From: Candidatus Saccharibacteria bacterium UBA1944
Lineage (GTDB): Bacteria; Patescibacteriota; Saccharimonadia; Saccharimonadales; Saccharimonadaceae
Assembly (NCBI GenBank): GCA_002336935.1
Contig: DDEW01000002.1
Location: forward strand, 1 to 64,000
Direction of reading: 5' to 3'
DNA: 64,000 nt
The notes beneath the pieces were generated by a model, which saw only the letters and a list, made by a program, of their open reading frames with translations, was not told the DNA's origin and searched no databases. The translations under genes were made by a program, and so were the position numbers. Positions 6,157 through 15,795 of the stretch are shown in pieces (the first letter of the stretch is position 1; each line of letters opens with the position of its first letter).

Positions 6157-6416
6157 ATGACGAACAACTGCTACAGGAACGTATTGAAGTTGTTGCAGTC
6201 TTTGGCGAGGGGCTAAACCCTTGCCGACCGGTGCGATTCAGGCGCCCAAGCGGCAGGGAAGTCACCATCACCGAAATTGGATTGCGTCACCCAACGACTG
6301 TCGGCAGGCGCACGCTGCATATATTTGATGTCACGGACGGTGGGGCTGATTACCGGCTAGAATTTGATAGCCACCAGCTGACATGGCGGCTGACCATGGA
6401 GGGTGATAGGCAGTGA
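6153..6416 (+). CDS. 87-residue DUF6504-like partner of Y-family polymerase
   Basis: Start chosen at ATG 6153, which overlaps the previous stop; an upstream in-frame ATG at 6135 lies inside that gene. The 87 residues contain a beta-rich pattern PCRPVRFRRPSGREVTITEI ... DYRLEFDSHQLTWRLTMEGD, resembling the small DUF6504 domain found beside or fused to ImuB/UmuC-type polymerases. The match is by pattern only. Its TGA overlaps the GTG start of the polymerase (6413) as GTGA. The coupling suggests fixed stoichiometry with the polymerase. Confidence 0.65.
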   Translation: MNDEQLLQERIEVVAVFGEGLNPCRPVRFRRPSGREVTITEIGLRHPTTVGRRTLHIFDVTDGGADYRLEFDSHQLTWRLTMEGDRQ

Positions 6417-7690
6417 ACGAGGGCTACAATACAGCACGCCCGTTGGTGATGTATATCGATCTTAATAGCTGCTTCGCCACTGTAGAGCAGCAGGCTCGGC
6501 CTATGCTGCGTGATCGTCCAGTGGCAATTGCCAATCGCCGTACCGAGCATACGAGTATTGTTACTGCTAGCTATGAGGCAAAAGCAGCGGGAGTAAAGTT
6601 GGGCATGAAAGTTCGTGATGCCAAAGTTTTTTGCCCCGATCTTGTGGTGCTTGAGAGTGATCCACCGAAGTACCGCTATGTATACCACAAACTAATGGAC
6701 ATCATGCGTGACTATAGCCCAAGCTTTACCATGAAAAGCATCGACGAGGGCGTGATAGATTTTGCACTTTCACCTGCCGCGATACGCAATCGCGACTTGG
6801 TGGAAGTAGGCCACGAAATTAAACGGCGGTTACGCGAGGAGGTGGGATGCGCCATGCGCTGCAATATAGGTATTGCTCCCAATAGATTTTTGGCTAAAAC
6901 AGCTGCGGGGTTACACAAGCCTGATGGGCTTGACGTCATTACCCACCAGAATCTTCGCGAAGTGCTGAGTGGCTTGTCGCTCCAAGACCTCACCGGGATT
7001 GCCAGCCGCAATGAGCATCGCTTGAACCAAGTAGGAATCTTTACGCCACTGCAGTTTTTAGATGCCGATCCACTGGTGTTACAAAAAGTCGTGTTTAAAA
7101 GTGTATGCGGTTTACAGTGGCACCAGCGATTGCGTGGTTGGGAGGTGGATGACATAGAGTACGATTTAAAAACCTGCGGTCGTCAGTATGTGCTTGAAAG
7201 TCGTGACTTATCTGAGCGGCAAGTGCTGCAGCGTCTGCACCATTTAGTAGAAGCCGTAGGCGTGAAGCTGCGTTCGCAAAATAAGTGTGCGCGGGGGGTA
7301 GGGGTATATGCGCGAATTTATGGTGGCCACACCCTTGCTACTACCAACGGCCGATGGGGACGCAAAGGGAACTATTGGCACCAAAAATACCTTGCCCCCC
7401 TTCCCTTTTATTCCAATGCGGCAATTTGGGCGATTGCAAGCAAATTGTTTGTGAGCGCGCCTATGGGAAGTATCCGTGAGATTGGTATTCATGTATATCA
7501 TTTACATAACGGTTCCGGCGATCAGTTGTCACTATTTGGCGATCAACTAGCGCGCGAGCAACAGGTAACTTGGGCAATTGACGAAATTAACGCACGGTAC
7601 GGTGAACGAACAATCCATAGCGCCGATACGCTGGGTACGGGTGTGTTTGTAAAAACAAAAATCCCCTTCGGAAGCACTCGATACATGTAG
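6413..7690 (+). CDS. Y-family (UmuC/DinB-type) DNA polymerase
   Basis: 425 residues. Palm motifs: MYIDLNSCFATVEQQ (13-27, first metal Asp) and SIDEGVID (~109-116, second acidic pair). The finger region keeps KAAGVKLGMKVRDAK, and the little finger follows CNIGIAPNRFLAKTAAGLHKP. A beta-clamp motif QLSLF (~374-378) lies near the C-terminus. The enzyme should carry out translesion synthesis. Steric-gate region reads NSCF rather than DAFF, closer to UmuC (DMNSFY) than to DinB. GTG start coupled to the upstream small gene. No umuD-like gene is nearby, so regulation must differ from the E. coli UmuDC system. Confidence 0.9.
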   Translation: MNEGYNTARPLVMYIDLNSCFATVEQQARPMLRDRPVAIANRRTEHTSIVTASYEAKAAGVKLGMKVRDAKVFCPDLVVLESDPPKYRYVYHKLMDIMRDYSPSFTMKSIDEGVIDFALSPAAIRNRDLVEVGHEIKRRLREEVGCAMRCNIGIAPNRFLAKTAAGLHKPDGLDVITHQNLREVLSGLSLQDLTGIASRNEHRLNQVGIFTPLQFLDADPLVLQKVVFKSVCGLQWHQRLRGWEVDDIEYDLKTCGRQYVLESRDLSERQVLQRLHHLVEAVGVKLRSQNKCARGVGVYARIYGGHTLATTNGRWGRKGNYWHQKYLAPLPFYSNAAIWAIASKLFVSAPMGSIREIGIHVYHLHNGSGDQLSLFGDQLAREQQVTWAIDEINARYGERTIHSADTLGTGVFVKTKIPFGSTRYM

Positions 7691-7779
7691 TAAGTTAAGC
7701 TGCGTCTAAGGGTTATTTAAGAAAGGCAGTCCATAGTGCTTTATGTGAGATTAATACTACCTAAATAAAGGAGAAGTAT

Positions 7780-8352
7780 ATGAAGAAACAATTGATAGCG
7801 GCAGGAATTGTTGCAGCCACGGCAACTGCCGGACTTGTTGGCGTAGGTGTAGCTAACGCCGAATCAACGACGGGTACTCCTACCAACCCCATGAGTAGCC
7901 TTGTAAAGGCAATTGCAGCAAAGTTCAACCTAAAAGAAGCGGACGTGCAGGCAGTCGTTACTGCGAACCACACACAAATGGAGCAAGAGCGTGAGAATGA
8001 AGTAAAGACCGAAGTAGCGCAGCTTGTCAAAGATGGAAAGCTAACACAGCCACAAGCAGATAAAATAAACGCCAAGCGAGCAGAGTTAGAAAAAGAGCGT
8101 GATGCGGCGCGCGCAGCTGATCAGAATTTAACCGAAGCCCAGCGCGACACAAAGCGTCAAGAAATGCGTGCGCAGATGGATACAAAACGAACCGAGCTTG
8201 ATGCATGGCTAAAAACTAATGGAATTGACGCTCAATATAGGTACCTGCTAATGGGCGGACGTGGCCATGGGGGCCATGGTGGAGAAAGAGATGGCGGACG
8301 CGATGGTATGCATGCGAAAGCGCAGTCATCAACAAGCGAAACCGCAAACTAA
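7780..8352 (+). CDS. Secreted coiled-coil protein with Gly/His-rich tail
   Basis: 190 residues with a Sec signal peptide (MKKQLIAAGIVAATATAGLVGVGVANA, cut after 27). Residues 35-150 are charged and mostly helical, with heptad-like runs rich in Glu, Lys, Arg and Gln. The end carries GGRGHGGHGGERDGGRDGMH, a Gly/His-rich stretch that could bind metals. AAGGAG lies 8 nt before the ATG. Related short secreted Saccharibacteria proteins exist, but I cannot name a family. A role as periplasm-like or surface metal-binding protein is a guess. Confidence 0.7.
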   Translation: MKKQLIAAGIVAATATAGLVGVGVANAESTTGTPTNPMSSLVKAIAAKFNLKEADVQAVVTANHTQMEQERENEVKTEVAQLVKDGKLTQPQADKINAKRAELEKERDAARAADQNLTEAQRDTKRQEMRAQMDTKRTELDAWLKTNGIDAQYRYLLMGGRGHGGHGGERDGGRDGMHAKAQSSTSETAN

Positions 8353-8411
8353 AGAACCGAGTAATGCGAGTAGCCGTCCCATGCGGGGCGGCTATTGCTA
8401 TAATGAGAATA

Positions 8412-8585
8412 ATGAACAAAACAATCATTATTGCAATGATGACAGTTGGGAGCGCGCTAGGCGGAATAATCCCATGGCTTCTAGGTGACCAGGATATGCT
8501 CAGTGGCTGGGTATTTGTGGGAAGCTTTATAGGAGGCATTGTCGGTATTTGGCTGGGAGTAAAGCTAAGCCGTGCCCTCCGGTAA
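8412..8585 (+). CDS. 57-residue two-helix membrane protein (AtpZ/AtpI-like)
   Basis: Start set at ATG 8412 because TATAAT (8399-8404, with TGC before it) lies 7 nt upstream; the frame opens earlier at 8364 but that part overlaps a hairpin (AGCCGTCCC/GGGGCGGCT). The product has two helices: MNKTIIIAMMTVGSALGGII and WVFVGSFIGGIVGIWLGVKL. Small two-helix proteins with a GG-rich second helix resemble AtpZ/AtpI-type membrane proteins, but no ATP synthase genes are near. The last 14 nt overlap tilS. Confidence 0.55.
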   Translation: MNKTIIIAMMTVGSALGGIIPWLLGDQDMLSGWVFVGSFIGGIVGIWLGVKLSRALR

Positions 8586-9423
8586 CTATGTTGTTGCGGT
8601 GAGCGGCGGCATTGATTCGGTGTGCTTGCTGCACATGCTGAGCAAACTGAAACGCCCGTTGATTGTTGCCCATGTTGACCATGGAATACGGGGTGAAGAT
8701 TCTGCAGCAGATGCACGGTTTGTTGAAGAGTTAGCCCGATTTTACAAGCTGCCATTTGTGATGAGGCAGCTAAAGCTTGGGGCAAAAGCGAGCGAAGAGA
8801 CAGCCCGCAATGGGCGGTACGCGTTTTTGCGAGAGCTTGCTCAAATGCATAATGCCACCATTGTGACCGCGCATCACAAAGACGATTTGATTGAAACCGT
8901 TGCCATCAACTGCCAGCGAGGCACGGGGTGGCGCGGTTTAGCAGTATTTGATACGCCAGGGATTGAACGTCCACTGCTGGGCATGACAAAATCGTTTTTG
9001 TATGAATACGCAGCGCGCCATCGCCTAGAGTGGGTGGAAGACGTCACTAATAGTACCGACGCGTACCAGCGCAACCGCGTGCGTCGCCAGCTGCACCGAA
9101 AGCTGTTGCCGCGCGAGCAAAACGATATTGTGATGCGGCGCACCGAGCAGCTACAACTGAAGCACGATATTGTGCGGGAAACGACGCGACTTTTGGCTCG
9201 TCATGCCGGCTCGCGTCATTTTTACACGCAAATCGATACGGTTGCTGCAGGTGAACTGCTTGGTGCGCAAATTGAGAAGGAGGGTGTACAGCGCCCAACC
9301 CGCCCGCAGCTCATGCGTGCGGTACAGGCTATCAAAACGGCATTACCGGGCAGTATATACCAAGTTGGTAGTGGCGTAGAGCTGCATTTTACCTCTCGTA
9401 AGTTCACTGTTTCCGTAGTATAA
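8572..9423 (+). CDS. tilS: tRNA(Ile)-lysidine synthase
   Basis: 283 residues with the PP-loop SGGIDS (10-15), HVDHGIRGEDSAADARFVEELA, and AHHKDDLIETVAINCQRGTGWRGLAVF, all typical of TilS. TilS puts lysidine on C34 of tRNA-Ile2 (CAU), which lets it read AUA. The protein has the N-terminal catalytic domain and a short helical part, and lacks the long C-terminal domains of the E. coli enzyme. GTG start, overlapping the previous gene by 14 nt; no upstream alternative leaves the PP-loop intact. The tilS-ftsH order is common in bacteria. Confidence 0.93.
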   Translation: MPSGNYVVAVSGGIDSVCLLHMLSKLKRPLIVAHVDHGIRGEDSAADARFVEELARFYKLPFVMRQLKLGAKASEETARNGRYAFLRELAQMHNATIVTAHHKDDLIETVAINCQRGTGWRGLAVFDTPGIERPLLGMTKSFLYEYAARHRLEWVEDVTNSTDAYQRNRVRRQLHRKLLPREQNDIVMRRTEQLQLKHDIVRETTRLLARHAGSRHFYTQIDTVAAGELLGAQIEKEGVQRPTRPQLMRAVQAIKTALPGSIYQVGSGVELHFTSRKFTVSVV

Positions 9424-9481
9424 TTACTAGAGTAATTTTTGCTTACGATATAGATGATAGAGACAGAAAGGATTTTGATTC

Positions 9482-11329
9482 ATGGTGAAACGACCAAAAG
9501 GAACTATCGGCAATACGCTTCGCCTCAGTTTATTCTGGGCGATTTTGGTACTCTCGACGCTCGCAGTTCTGGCGATTATGATGCCACACACACCGCTAAA
9601 AGAAGTACCAATTAGCGAGGTAATTAAACGCGCTAATGACGGACAAATCGCCAAGCTTGAAATTGAGGGCAATAACGTTAAGGTAACGCCAAAGGGCCAA
9701 AAAGATCCAACCGAAAAGACGGTTAAAGAGAACGGAACGATTTACGATCAAGGGCTCGAAAAAGGAAAGACCAACGTGAGCGTACAGCAGCCGAGCGAAA
9801 CAAACGCTGCGCTGTGGAACCTTGCGTCGATTCTTATTCCCGTATTGCTGATTGCTGCGTTCTTTATGTTTATGATGCGTCAAGCGCAGGGGCAAAATAA
9901 CCAAGCTATGGGCTTTGGCAAGAGTAAAGCCAAGCTATACGGGCTCGACAAGGAGCGCATTACGTTTCAAGACATTGCGGGTAATGACAATGCCAAGCAG
10001 GACCTTGAAGAAGTCGTCGACTTTTTGAAACACCCCAAGAAGTACGAAACACTCGGCGCAAAAATTCCCAAAGGCGTGCTGCTCGTGGGCAACCCAGGTA
10101 CTGGTAAAACCATGCTGGCGCGTGCCGTAGCAGGGGAAGCTAATGTACCGTTCTTCAGTATTTCTGGTTCTGAGTTTGTTGAAATGTTCGTTGGCGTTGG
10201 CGCGAGTCGTGTGCGCGACTTGTTTGCGAAGGCCAAAAAGAATGCGCCCGCAATCATTTTTATTGATGAGATTGACGCCGTAGGCCGTAAACGTGGGAGT
10301 GGTATGGGCGGTGGCCATGATGAGCGCGAGCAAACATTGAACCAAATTTTGGTAGAAATGGACGGCTTTGAAACCGGGACAAACGTGATTGTGCTTGCGG
10401 CGACGAACCGCGCAGATGTGCTTGACCCAGCCTTGCTGCGCCCGGGTCGTTTTGACCGCCATACAACCATTAGTTTGCCCGAGCGCAAAGACCGTGAAGC
10501 AATTTTGCAAGTCCACTTCAAGAACAAGCCAACTGATGATTCAGTTAACCTTGATAAATTAGCAGCAAAAACAGCGGGGAGTAGTGGTGCAGATTTGGCC
10601 AATATTGCCAACGAAGCGGCAATCATTGCTGCCCGACGAAACGCCAAGCGTATTACGGGCAAAGATCTTACGGAAGCATTCGAAAAAGTAGCCATTGGCC
10701 CAGAACGCAAAGCCAAGGTGATGAGCGAGCGCGAAAAGGAAATGACGGCGTACCACGAGGCAGGTCATGCCATTGTGGGACACGTATTGCCCGATAGCGA
10801 TCCTGTACATAAAGTGACTATCATTCCGCGTGGTGGCACTGGTGGTGTTACCTGGTTCCTGCCGCCCGAAGACAAGAGTTACACCAATGTCTATGAGTTC
10901 AAGGATATTCTGGCTCGCGCCATGGGTGGTCGCATTGCCGAAAAAATCATTTACGGCGCTGATGGTATTACTACTGGTGCTGGTAGCGATCTTCGCAAAG
11001 CCACCGAAATCGCCCGTGATATGGTGATTGAGCAGGGAATGGGCACGAAGCTGCGCGATCAAGTATTCCACGAAGATAGCGGCGGCATGGTATTCGACAA
11101 GATTACTCATGAACGTCCTTACAGCGACGCTACTGCACAAGAAATTGACAAAGAAGTCGAAGCGCTCATTAAGGAAGCGGGCCGTCGCGCCGAAGCAGTC
11201 ATTACCAAGAACCGAGCTGTACTAGAAAAATTGAAGGATGCACTTTTGAAAGAAGAAACGCTTGAAGAAGAGCAGGCGGTAGCGGTAATGCAAGGTACTG
11301 TTCTTCCTGCGGAGGCAAAACTCCACTAG
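9482..11329 (+). CDS. ftsH: ATP-dependent zinc metalloprotease FtsH
   Basis: 615 residues. Two helices flank a short external domain (~16-36 and ~118-136). The AAA module has Walker A GNPGTGKT (~202-209, with Asn where Pro is usual), Walker B IIFIDEID, second region of homology with RPGRFDRH, then the protease zinc motif HEAGH (~425-429). FtsH degrades membrane and short-lived cytosolic proteins. TATAAT (9419-9424) overlaps the tilS stop, followed by a short ATTACT/AGTAAT hairpin with Ts. AAAGGA precedes the ATG. MurJ follows after 15 nt and is probably cotranscribed. Confidence 0.97.
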   Translation: MVKRPKGTIGNTLRLSLFWAILVLSTLAVLAIMMPHTPLKEVPISEVIKRANDGQIAKLEIEGNNVKVTPKGQKDPTEKTVKENGTIYDQGLEKGKTNVSVQQPSETNAALWNLASILIPVLLIAAFFMFMMRQAQGQNNQAMGFGKSKAKLYGLDKERITFQDIAGNDNAKQDLEEVVDFLKHPKKYETLGAKIPKGVLLVGNPGTGKTMLARAVAGEANVPFFSISGSEFVEMFVGVGASRVRDLFAKAKKNAPAIIFIDEIDAVGRKRGSGMGGGHDEREQTLNQILVEMDGFETGTNVIVLAATNRADVLDPALLRPGRFDRHTTISLPERKDREAILQVHFKNKPTDDSVNLDKLAAKTAGSSGADLANIANEAAIIAARRNAKRITGKDLTEAFEKVAIGPERKAKVMSEREKEMTAYHEAGHAIVGHVLPDSDPVHKVTIIPRGGTGGVTWFLPPEDKSYTNVYEFKDILARAMGGRIAEKIIYGADGITTGAGSDLRKATEIARDMVIEQGMGTKLRDQVFHEDSGGMVFDKITHERPYSDATAQEIDKEVEALIKEAGRRAEAVITKNRAVLEKLKDALLKEETLEEEQAVAVMQGTVLPAEAKLH

Positions 11330-11344
11330 GAGTAAGGAATAGCC

Positions 11345-12973
11345 ATGGCGACACAGGGAAGGGTCCGATCGGCAGTTGCACGCGCCAATAGCAAGTTAAG
11401 TGTCCAGTGGGCCGCTATCTTGTTGGCAAGTTCAACGCTGATTGCTTCTTTGTTGGGTATTTACCGAGATAGGCTCCTCAACAGCTTGTACCTTGATAGC
11501 TATCCTGTAGGGATTGACGCGTATACAGTCGCCTTTACCATTCCTGACTTCATGTTCTTCATATTGGTGTCGGGCGCGCTCAGTGTTACATTTATTCCTG
11601 TTTTTAACCAGCGGCTTGCAGCTGGTAATCGTAAATCTGCTTGGGTGCTGAGTTCGAGCATGGTTAACTTCATGGCGCTAGTGACATTGGTGGCGAGCGT
11701 GTTGATTATCATTTTTGCTGATCCGCTCGTTCGCTATATTGTTGGACCGGGGCTCGATGAGAGTGGCCGTGCACTGGCAATTAGCATGATGCGTATTATC
11801 GCGGTTAACCCGTTCTTGTTTGCTGTGGCCACGGTAATCGCAAGCATGCAACAAGCGGTAGGCCGGTTTACGTTCTATGCACTTGCGCCGACAATTTATA
11901 ACATCGGCATCATTATTGGTGCGAAGTTCTTCACTAACGGTATCGATATTTTTGGCTGGCATGTGTTTGATGGGGGAATCATGGGCGTGGCGCTCGGCGT
12001 GGTACTGGGGTCTATGATGCAGCTGGTGGTCAGTTCTATTGGACTACTGGGCCTTGGTTTTGATTATCAAATGAAGATCACGTGGCGTAACAAGGGTTTC
12101 CGCCAAGTATTACACCTACTGCCAGCTCGCTCGCTTGACCAGGGTATTGATTATTTCAATGGACTCGTCGAAACTAACCTTGCCTCGCACATGGCTGACG
12201 GTACCATTCGTGCTTACCAGCAAGCATCTGCATTGAGCTTGATGCCCGTTAATCTCATTGGTGTGGCCATTAGTAATGCCGCGTTTCCGCGTATGACCGA
12301 GCGGTTGAGCGAGGGCAAGGACGAATTATTCCGTAGCGAGTTGCGCACAGTGCTGCGCTGGATTGTGTGGCTTGCGCTGCCGATTGCTACCATTACCTAC
12401 TTTACGCGGGGCTTTGTGGTGGCGTTCATTAAAAACGGCGGAAACGTACTGATTGCTGGTTTGCTTGGTGCATTAGTTGTGGCAATTTTGTTCCGCACGA
12501 TTTATCACATTGCTGCACGAATATTCTATGCCCAACAGGACACAAAAACACCCCTCTATATATCGATTTTTTCCATTGCGCTCAACATTTTCCTCGCCGT
12601 GACATTTACCAATTCGTTTGGCTGGGGTGTGTATGGGCTGGCATGGGCACAGTCAATTGTCGCCTTTGTTGAGGTTGTCATTTTGTTCGTCATACTGCGC
12701 CTTCGCATCCCGCAATTGTTTACGGCAAGTTTTTGGCACGCGATTTTGCGCATGGTAGCAGCGAGCGCTCTCATGGCATTGGTGACCTATGCTACTGTGC
12801 AGCTTTTCCAGCTGCAAAGTAATGACATGAGTTTCCTGGCGACGTTTCCAAAGTTTGGCATTATCGTCGCAGTGAGCTTTGTGACGTATGTATGGTTGAG
12901 TCATATTCTTCGGCTAAGAGAAGCGACGCCTGTGATTACAAAGGCTCGTTCAATCCTGTTCGGGAGGAAATAG
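11345..12973 (+). CDS. murJ: Lipid II flippase MurJ
   Basis: 542 residues with about 14 helices over the whole length, matching the MviN/MurJ fold of the MOP superfamily. Characteristic parts are SGALSVTFIPVFN (~74-86), FGWGVYGLAWAQS and the conserved FYAQQDTKTPLY segment (~395). It should flip lipid-linked peptidoglycan precursor across the membrane and, with the class A PBP at 47.4 kb, points to a real peptidoglycan wall. AGGAG and AAGGA precede the ATG. lepA follows after 2 nt. Confidence 0.93.
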   Translation: MATQGRVRSAVARANSKLSVQWAAILLASSTLIASLLGIYRDRLLNSLYLDSYPVGIDAYTVAFTIPDFMFFILVSGALSVTFIPVFNQRLAAGNRKSAWVLSSSMVNFMALVTLVASVLIIIFADPLVRYIVGPGLDESGRALAISMMRIIAVNPFLFAVATVIASMQQAVGRFTFYALAPTIYNIGIIIGAKFFTNGIDIFGWHVFDGGIMGVALGVVLGSMMQLVVSSIGLLGLGFDYQMKITWRNKGFRQVLHLLPARSLDQGIDYFNGLVETNLASHMADGTIRAYQQASALSLMPVNLIGVAISNAAFPRMTERLSEGKDELFRSELRTVLRWIVWLALPIATITYFTRGFVVAFIKNGGNVLIAGLLGALVVAILFRTIYHIAARIFYAQQDTKTPLYISIFSIALNIFLAVTFTNSFGWGVYGLAWAQSIVAFVEVVILFVILRLRIPQLFTASFWHAILRMVAASALMALVTYATVQLFQLQSNDMSFLATFPKFGIIVAVSFVTYVWLSHILRLREATPVITKARSILFGRK

Positions 12974-12975
12974 CC

Positions 12976-14754
12976 GTGAGTCAGTCGAACATCCGTAATT
13001 TCTGCATTATTGCTCATATCGATCATGGCAAGAGTACGTTGGCTGATCGTATGATGGAAATTACCCATACGGTTGAAAAGCGCGATATGAAGTCGCAGCT
13101 ACTTGATAGCATGGACTTGGAGCGTGAAAAGGGCATTACGATTAAGCTGGCACCAGTAAGAATGCACCATAAGGGTGTTGACCTTAACCTCATTGATACG
13201 CCTGGCCATGTGGATTTTAGTTATGAAGTCAGTCGTAGCCTTGAAGCATGTGAGGGGGCGGTACTCGTTGTTGATGCCAGCCAAGGTATCCAGGCGCAAA
13301 CACTCGCCAATGTGTATCTAGCACTGGCAGCAGACCTAACGATTATTCCCGTGCTTAACAAAATTGATTTACCAGCAGCCGATGTGCCACGAGTGAGTGC
13401 AGAAATTATTAACCTACTGGGTTGTGCTGAGCAAGATATTTTGAAAATTAGCGCAAAGACTGGCGAAGGTGTGGAGACAGTCCTCGATACAATTGTCGAA
13501 CGTGTCGTGCCGCCAATGGGTGACGCCAATAGCCCAACTCGGGCGCTTATTTTTGATAGTTACTACGACGATTATCGCGGTGTGATTTTGTACACGCGAG
13601 TGGTTGACGGTGCAATTAAAAAAGGCGATACCATTGCAATGCTTGCGACTGGCGCGCATGGCTTGGCGCTCGAAGTGGGTGCACTCAGCCCTGCCATGAA
13701 GGAAGAGCCAGATATTGGTACGGGAGAAATCGGCTATATTGTGACAAACCTCAAAACCACGCGCGATGCCAAAGTGGGTGACACGGTAACGGTACGCCGT
13801 AGCCATAGTGATCAAGCGCTGCCAGGGTATCAAAACGTAAAGCCATTTGTGTATGCAGGGTTTTTCCCGGTGAGCAATGAAGATTACCAGGATCTCAAAG
13901 ATGCAGTTGAAAAACTGAGCCTCAGTGACTCTGCCCTGCAGTTTGAGCCAGAGAACTCGCCGGTGCTGGGTTTTGGGGTGCGGATTGGCTTTTTGGGGTT
14001 GCTGCACATGGATATCATTCGCGAACGGCTTGAGCGTGAATACGACTTAGATCTTGTGGTAACTAACCCGAGCACAGATTACCAGGTGTCACTGACAAGT
14101 GGCGAGGAACTTGATATAAAAAGTGCGAGTGATTTACCAAATGTCGCAACGGTCAAAGAAATACGCGAGCCGTGGATTAAGGGCGAGATTGTGGTGCCGC
14201 AGGAATATATTGGTGCAGTGATTCAACTCATTGTTGCTAAACGCGGTCGCCAGAGTAACTTGAGCTACATTGACGAGCGTGCGTTGATTAGTTTTGAGGC
14301 GCCGCTTGCAAACTTGTTAACGGATTTTTATGATCAACTCAAAAGCGTCACCAGCGGCTACGGCAGTTTCAACTACGAGCTTTCTGCCTATAGGGCAGAG
14401 GACTTGGTGCGCGTTGATTTTTATGTTGGCGGTGAGATGGTAGATGCGCTGAGTGTCATGTGCCATCGAAGTGAAAGTATGGCGCTGGGCCGTGACGTAA
14501 CGAAGAAGCTTAAAGAAGTCGTGCCACGGCAAAGCTTCGAAGTAAGCTTACAGGCTGCAATTGGCGGTAAGTTTATTGCACGCGAAAACATTGGGGCATA
14601 TCGCAAAGACGTTACCGGCTATTTGTACGGCGGGGATGTTAGTCGCAAGAAAAAGTTGCTGGCAAAACAGGCGAAAGGCAAAAAGCGTATGAAGCGTTTT
14701 GGCAAAGTGGACATTCCCAGTGAGGCGTTTACTGTGATGCTCAAGCGTGATTAG
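12976..14754 (+). CDS. lepA: Elongation factor 4 (LepA)
   Basis: 592 residues from GTG 12976; the frame is open upstream (from 12892) but that part lies in murJ, and GGGAGG sits 9 nt before this GTG. G1 AHIDHGKSTLADRM, G3 DTPGHVDF, G4 NKIDLPAA and G5 SAKTGEG are all present, followed by domains II, III, V and the LepA-specific C-terminus (YRKDVTGYLYGGDVSRKKKLLAKQAKGKK). LepA is a ribosomal GTPase that back-translocates or aids ribosome assembly. Last gene of the ftsH-murJ-lepA run. Confidence 0.97.
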   Translation: MSQSNIRNFCIIAHIDHGKSTLADRMMEITHTVEKRDMKSQLLDSMDLEREKGITIKLAPVRMHHKGVDLNLIDTPGHVDFSYEVSRSLEACEGAVLVVDASQGIQAQTLANVYLALAADLTIIPVLNKIDLPAADVPRVSAEIINLLGCAEQDILKISAKTGEGVETVLDTIVERVVPPMGDANSPTRALIFDSYYDDYRGVILYTRVVDGAIKKGDTIAMLATGAHGLALEVGALSPAMKEEPDIGTGEIGYIVTNLKTTRDAKVGDTVTVRRSHSDQALPGYQNVKPFVYAGFFPVSNEDYQDLKDAVEKLSLSDSALQFEPENSPVLGFGVRIGFLGLLHMDIIRERLEREYDLDLVVTNPSTDYQVSLTSGEELDIKSASDLPNVATVKEIREPWIKGEIVVPQEYIGAVIQLIVAKRGRQSNLSYIDERALISFEAPLANLLTDFYDQLKSVTSGYGSFNYELSAYRAEDLVRVDFYVGGEMVDALSVMCHRSESMALGRDVTKKLKEVVPRQSFEVSLQAAIGGKFIARENIGAYRKDVTGYLYGGDVSRKKKLLAKQAKGKKRMKRFGKVDIPSEAFTVMLKRD

Positions 14755-14768
14755 CGTATAATCAATCT

Positions 14769-15506
14769 ATGGAAGTATCACTTACACATAAACAGGAATT
14801 TATCGATGCCCTTACTGGGTATCAACCTTCGGCCGAAGCGGTAGCGACGCTTGCACAAATGCCTCTTGTGATTTTGCTCAGCGTTACTGGTGGTGGACGC
14901 AACACGATTATCAATGAACTCGTTGCAACGGGTCGCTATCATTTTATTGTGTCGGACACTACGCGCCCACCCAAGGTCCGCAATGGTGAACTTGAGCAGG
15001 ATGGAGTTGTATACCACTTTAGGAGTGAGGAAGATGTCCTGCATGATATTCGTGAAGGAACCTACTTAGAAGCTGAACTGATTCACAATCAGCAGGTAAG
15101 CGGCACCAGTGTACGTGAGCTTGTGAAGGCGCATGACAGTGGCAAAATTCCTATTAATGAAGTCGACTTAGGCGGCACCGATGCAATTGCTGCAGTCAAG
15201 CCCGATACGGTGTTTTTGTTCGTTGTTCCACCCTCATTCGATGAATGGATGCGCAGGCTTCGCACCCGTGAGAACATGAGCGAAGACGAGTTGCGTAACC
15301 GCTTGCAAACCGCGGTGCATATGCTTCGTAGGGTACTCGCCAGTGAGAGGTTCGTGTTTGTTATCAACGACGACTTAGCTGAAGTTGTCAGCACAGTTGA
15401 CGATTATGTGCGGGGTGAGCATCACCATACGCACAACGACCAAGCACGCCAAGTGGCGCAAGTACTTCTTGACGATACGCTGCGCCATTATCCGGAACTT
15501 AGCTAA
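14769..15506 (+). CDS. Guanylate-kinase-like protein with altered P-loop
   Basis: 245 residues. The N-terminal 30 are an extension. The P-loop reads SVTGGGRNTI (38-47), where guanylate kinases have GxSGxGKST, so the Lys is Arg44 and the Ser/Thr is Asn45. SDTTRPPKVRNGELEQDGVVYHF matches the GMP-binding region of guanylate kinase (SHTTRxPRxGExdGxdYxF), and the lid region RLRTRENMSEDELRNRLQTA resembles the kinase lid. The C-terminus (EHHHTHNDQARQVAQVLLDD) is extra. It may be a divergent nucleotide kinase or a non-catalytic nucleotide sensor. TATAAT ends 6 nt before the ATG: leaderless. Confidence 0.75.
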   Translation: MEVSLTHKQEFIDALTGYQPSAEAVATLAQMPLVILLSVTGGGRNTIINELVATGRYHFIVSDTTRPPKVRNGELEQDGVVYHFRSEEDVLHDIREGTYLEAELIHNQQVSGTSVRELVKAHDSGKIPINEVDLGGTDAIAAVKPDTVFLFVVPPSFDEWMRRLRTRENMSEDELRNRLQTAVHMLRRVLASERFVFVINDDLAEVVSTVDDYVRGEHHHTHNDQARQVAQVLLDDTLRHYPELS

Positions 15507-15751
15507 CGGCGCTTTGAATGCCGGTTACGGCCCTTGAAAAGAATAATAAGAGCAATAACAATCAGGACAATGCCCACTCCGACGCCAATGATCATATTGG
15601 TACCAGTGCTGGGTAATGCTCCCGAATCTGTAGACGTGCAGGCCTGCTGGGAATTATACGTTCCTGCACCATATGCGCTACAGTCGTAGTCTGCAGTGGC
15701 TCCAAACGTTGTTGAAACGCGCACAATAGGGGAGCTTGCATTTATAACCAT
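15503..15751 (-). CDS. LPSTG cell-wall-anchored small protein, 5' part disrupted by IS
   Basis: 82 residues from ATG 15751. The end is a standard sorting signal: LPSTG (~46-50), a hydrophobic helix (MIIGVGVGIVLIVIALIILF) and a KGRNRHSKRR tail. The body has two Cys (24, 38) in a short Ser/Thr-rich domain. From this ATG there is no signal peptide, yet the frame stays open upstream to 15820 and codes ILYVIVLKVIILAMVINA, which looks like the core of a signal peptide. The frame enters the inverted repeat of the IS at 15796, so the original start was probably lost. A minus-strand TATACT (15761-15756) lies 4 nt before the ATG. A sortase gene is at 63692. Confidence 0.65.
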   Translation of the reverse strand: MVINASSPIVRVSTTFGATADYDCSAYGAGTYNSQQACTSTDSGALPSTGTNMIIGVGVGIVLIVIALIILFKGRNRHSKRR

Positions 15752-15795
15752 TGCCAGTATAATAACCTTTAGAACTATAACGTACAGGATACCCC

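Noticed and set aside
10559..11140. 193-codon frame opposite ftsH
   Set aside because: Antisense of a strongly conserved gene, no motifs.
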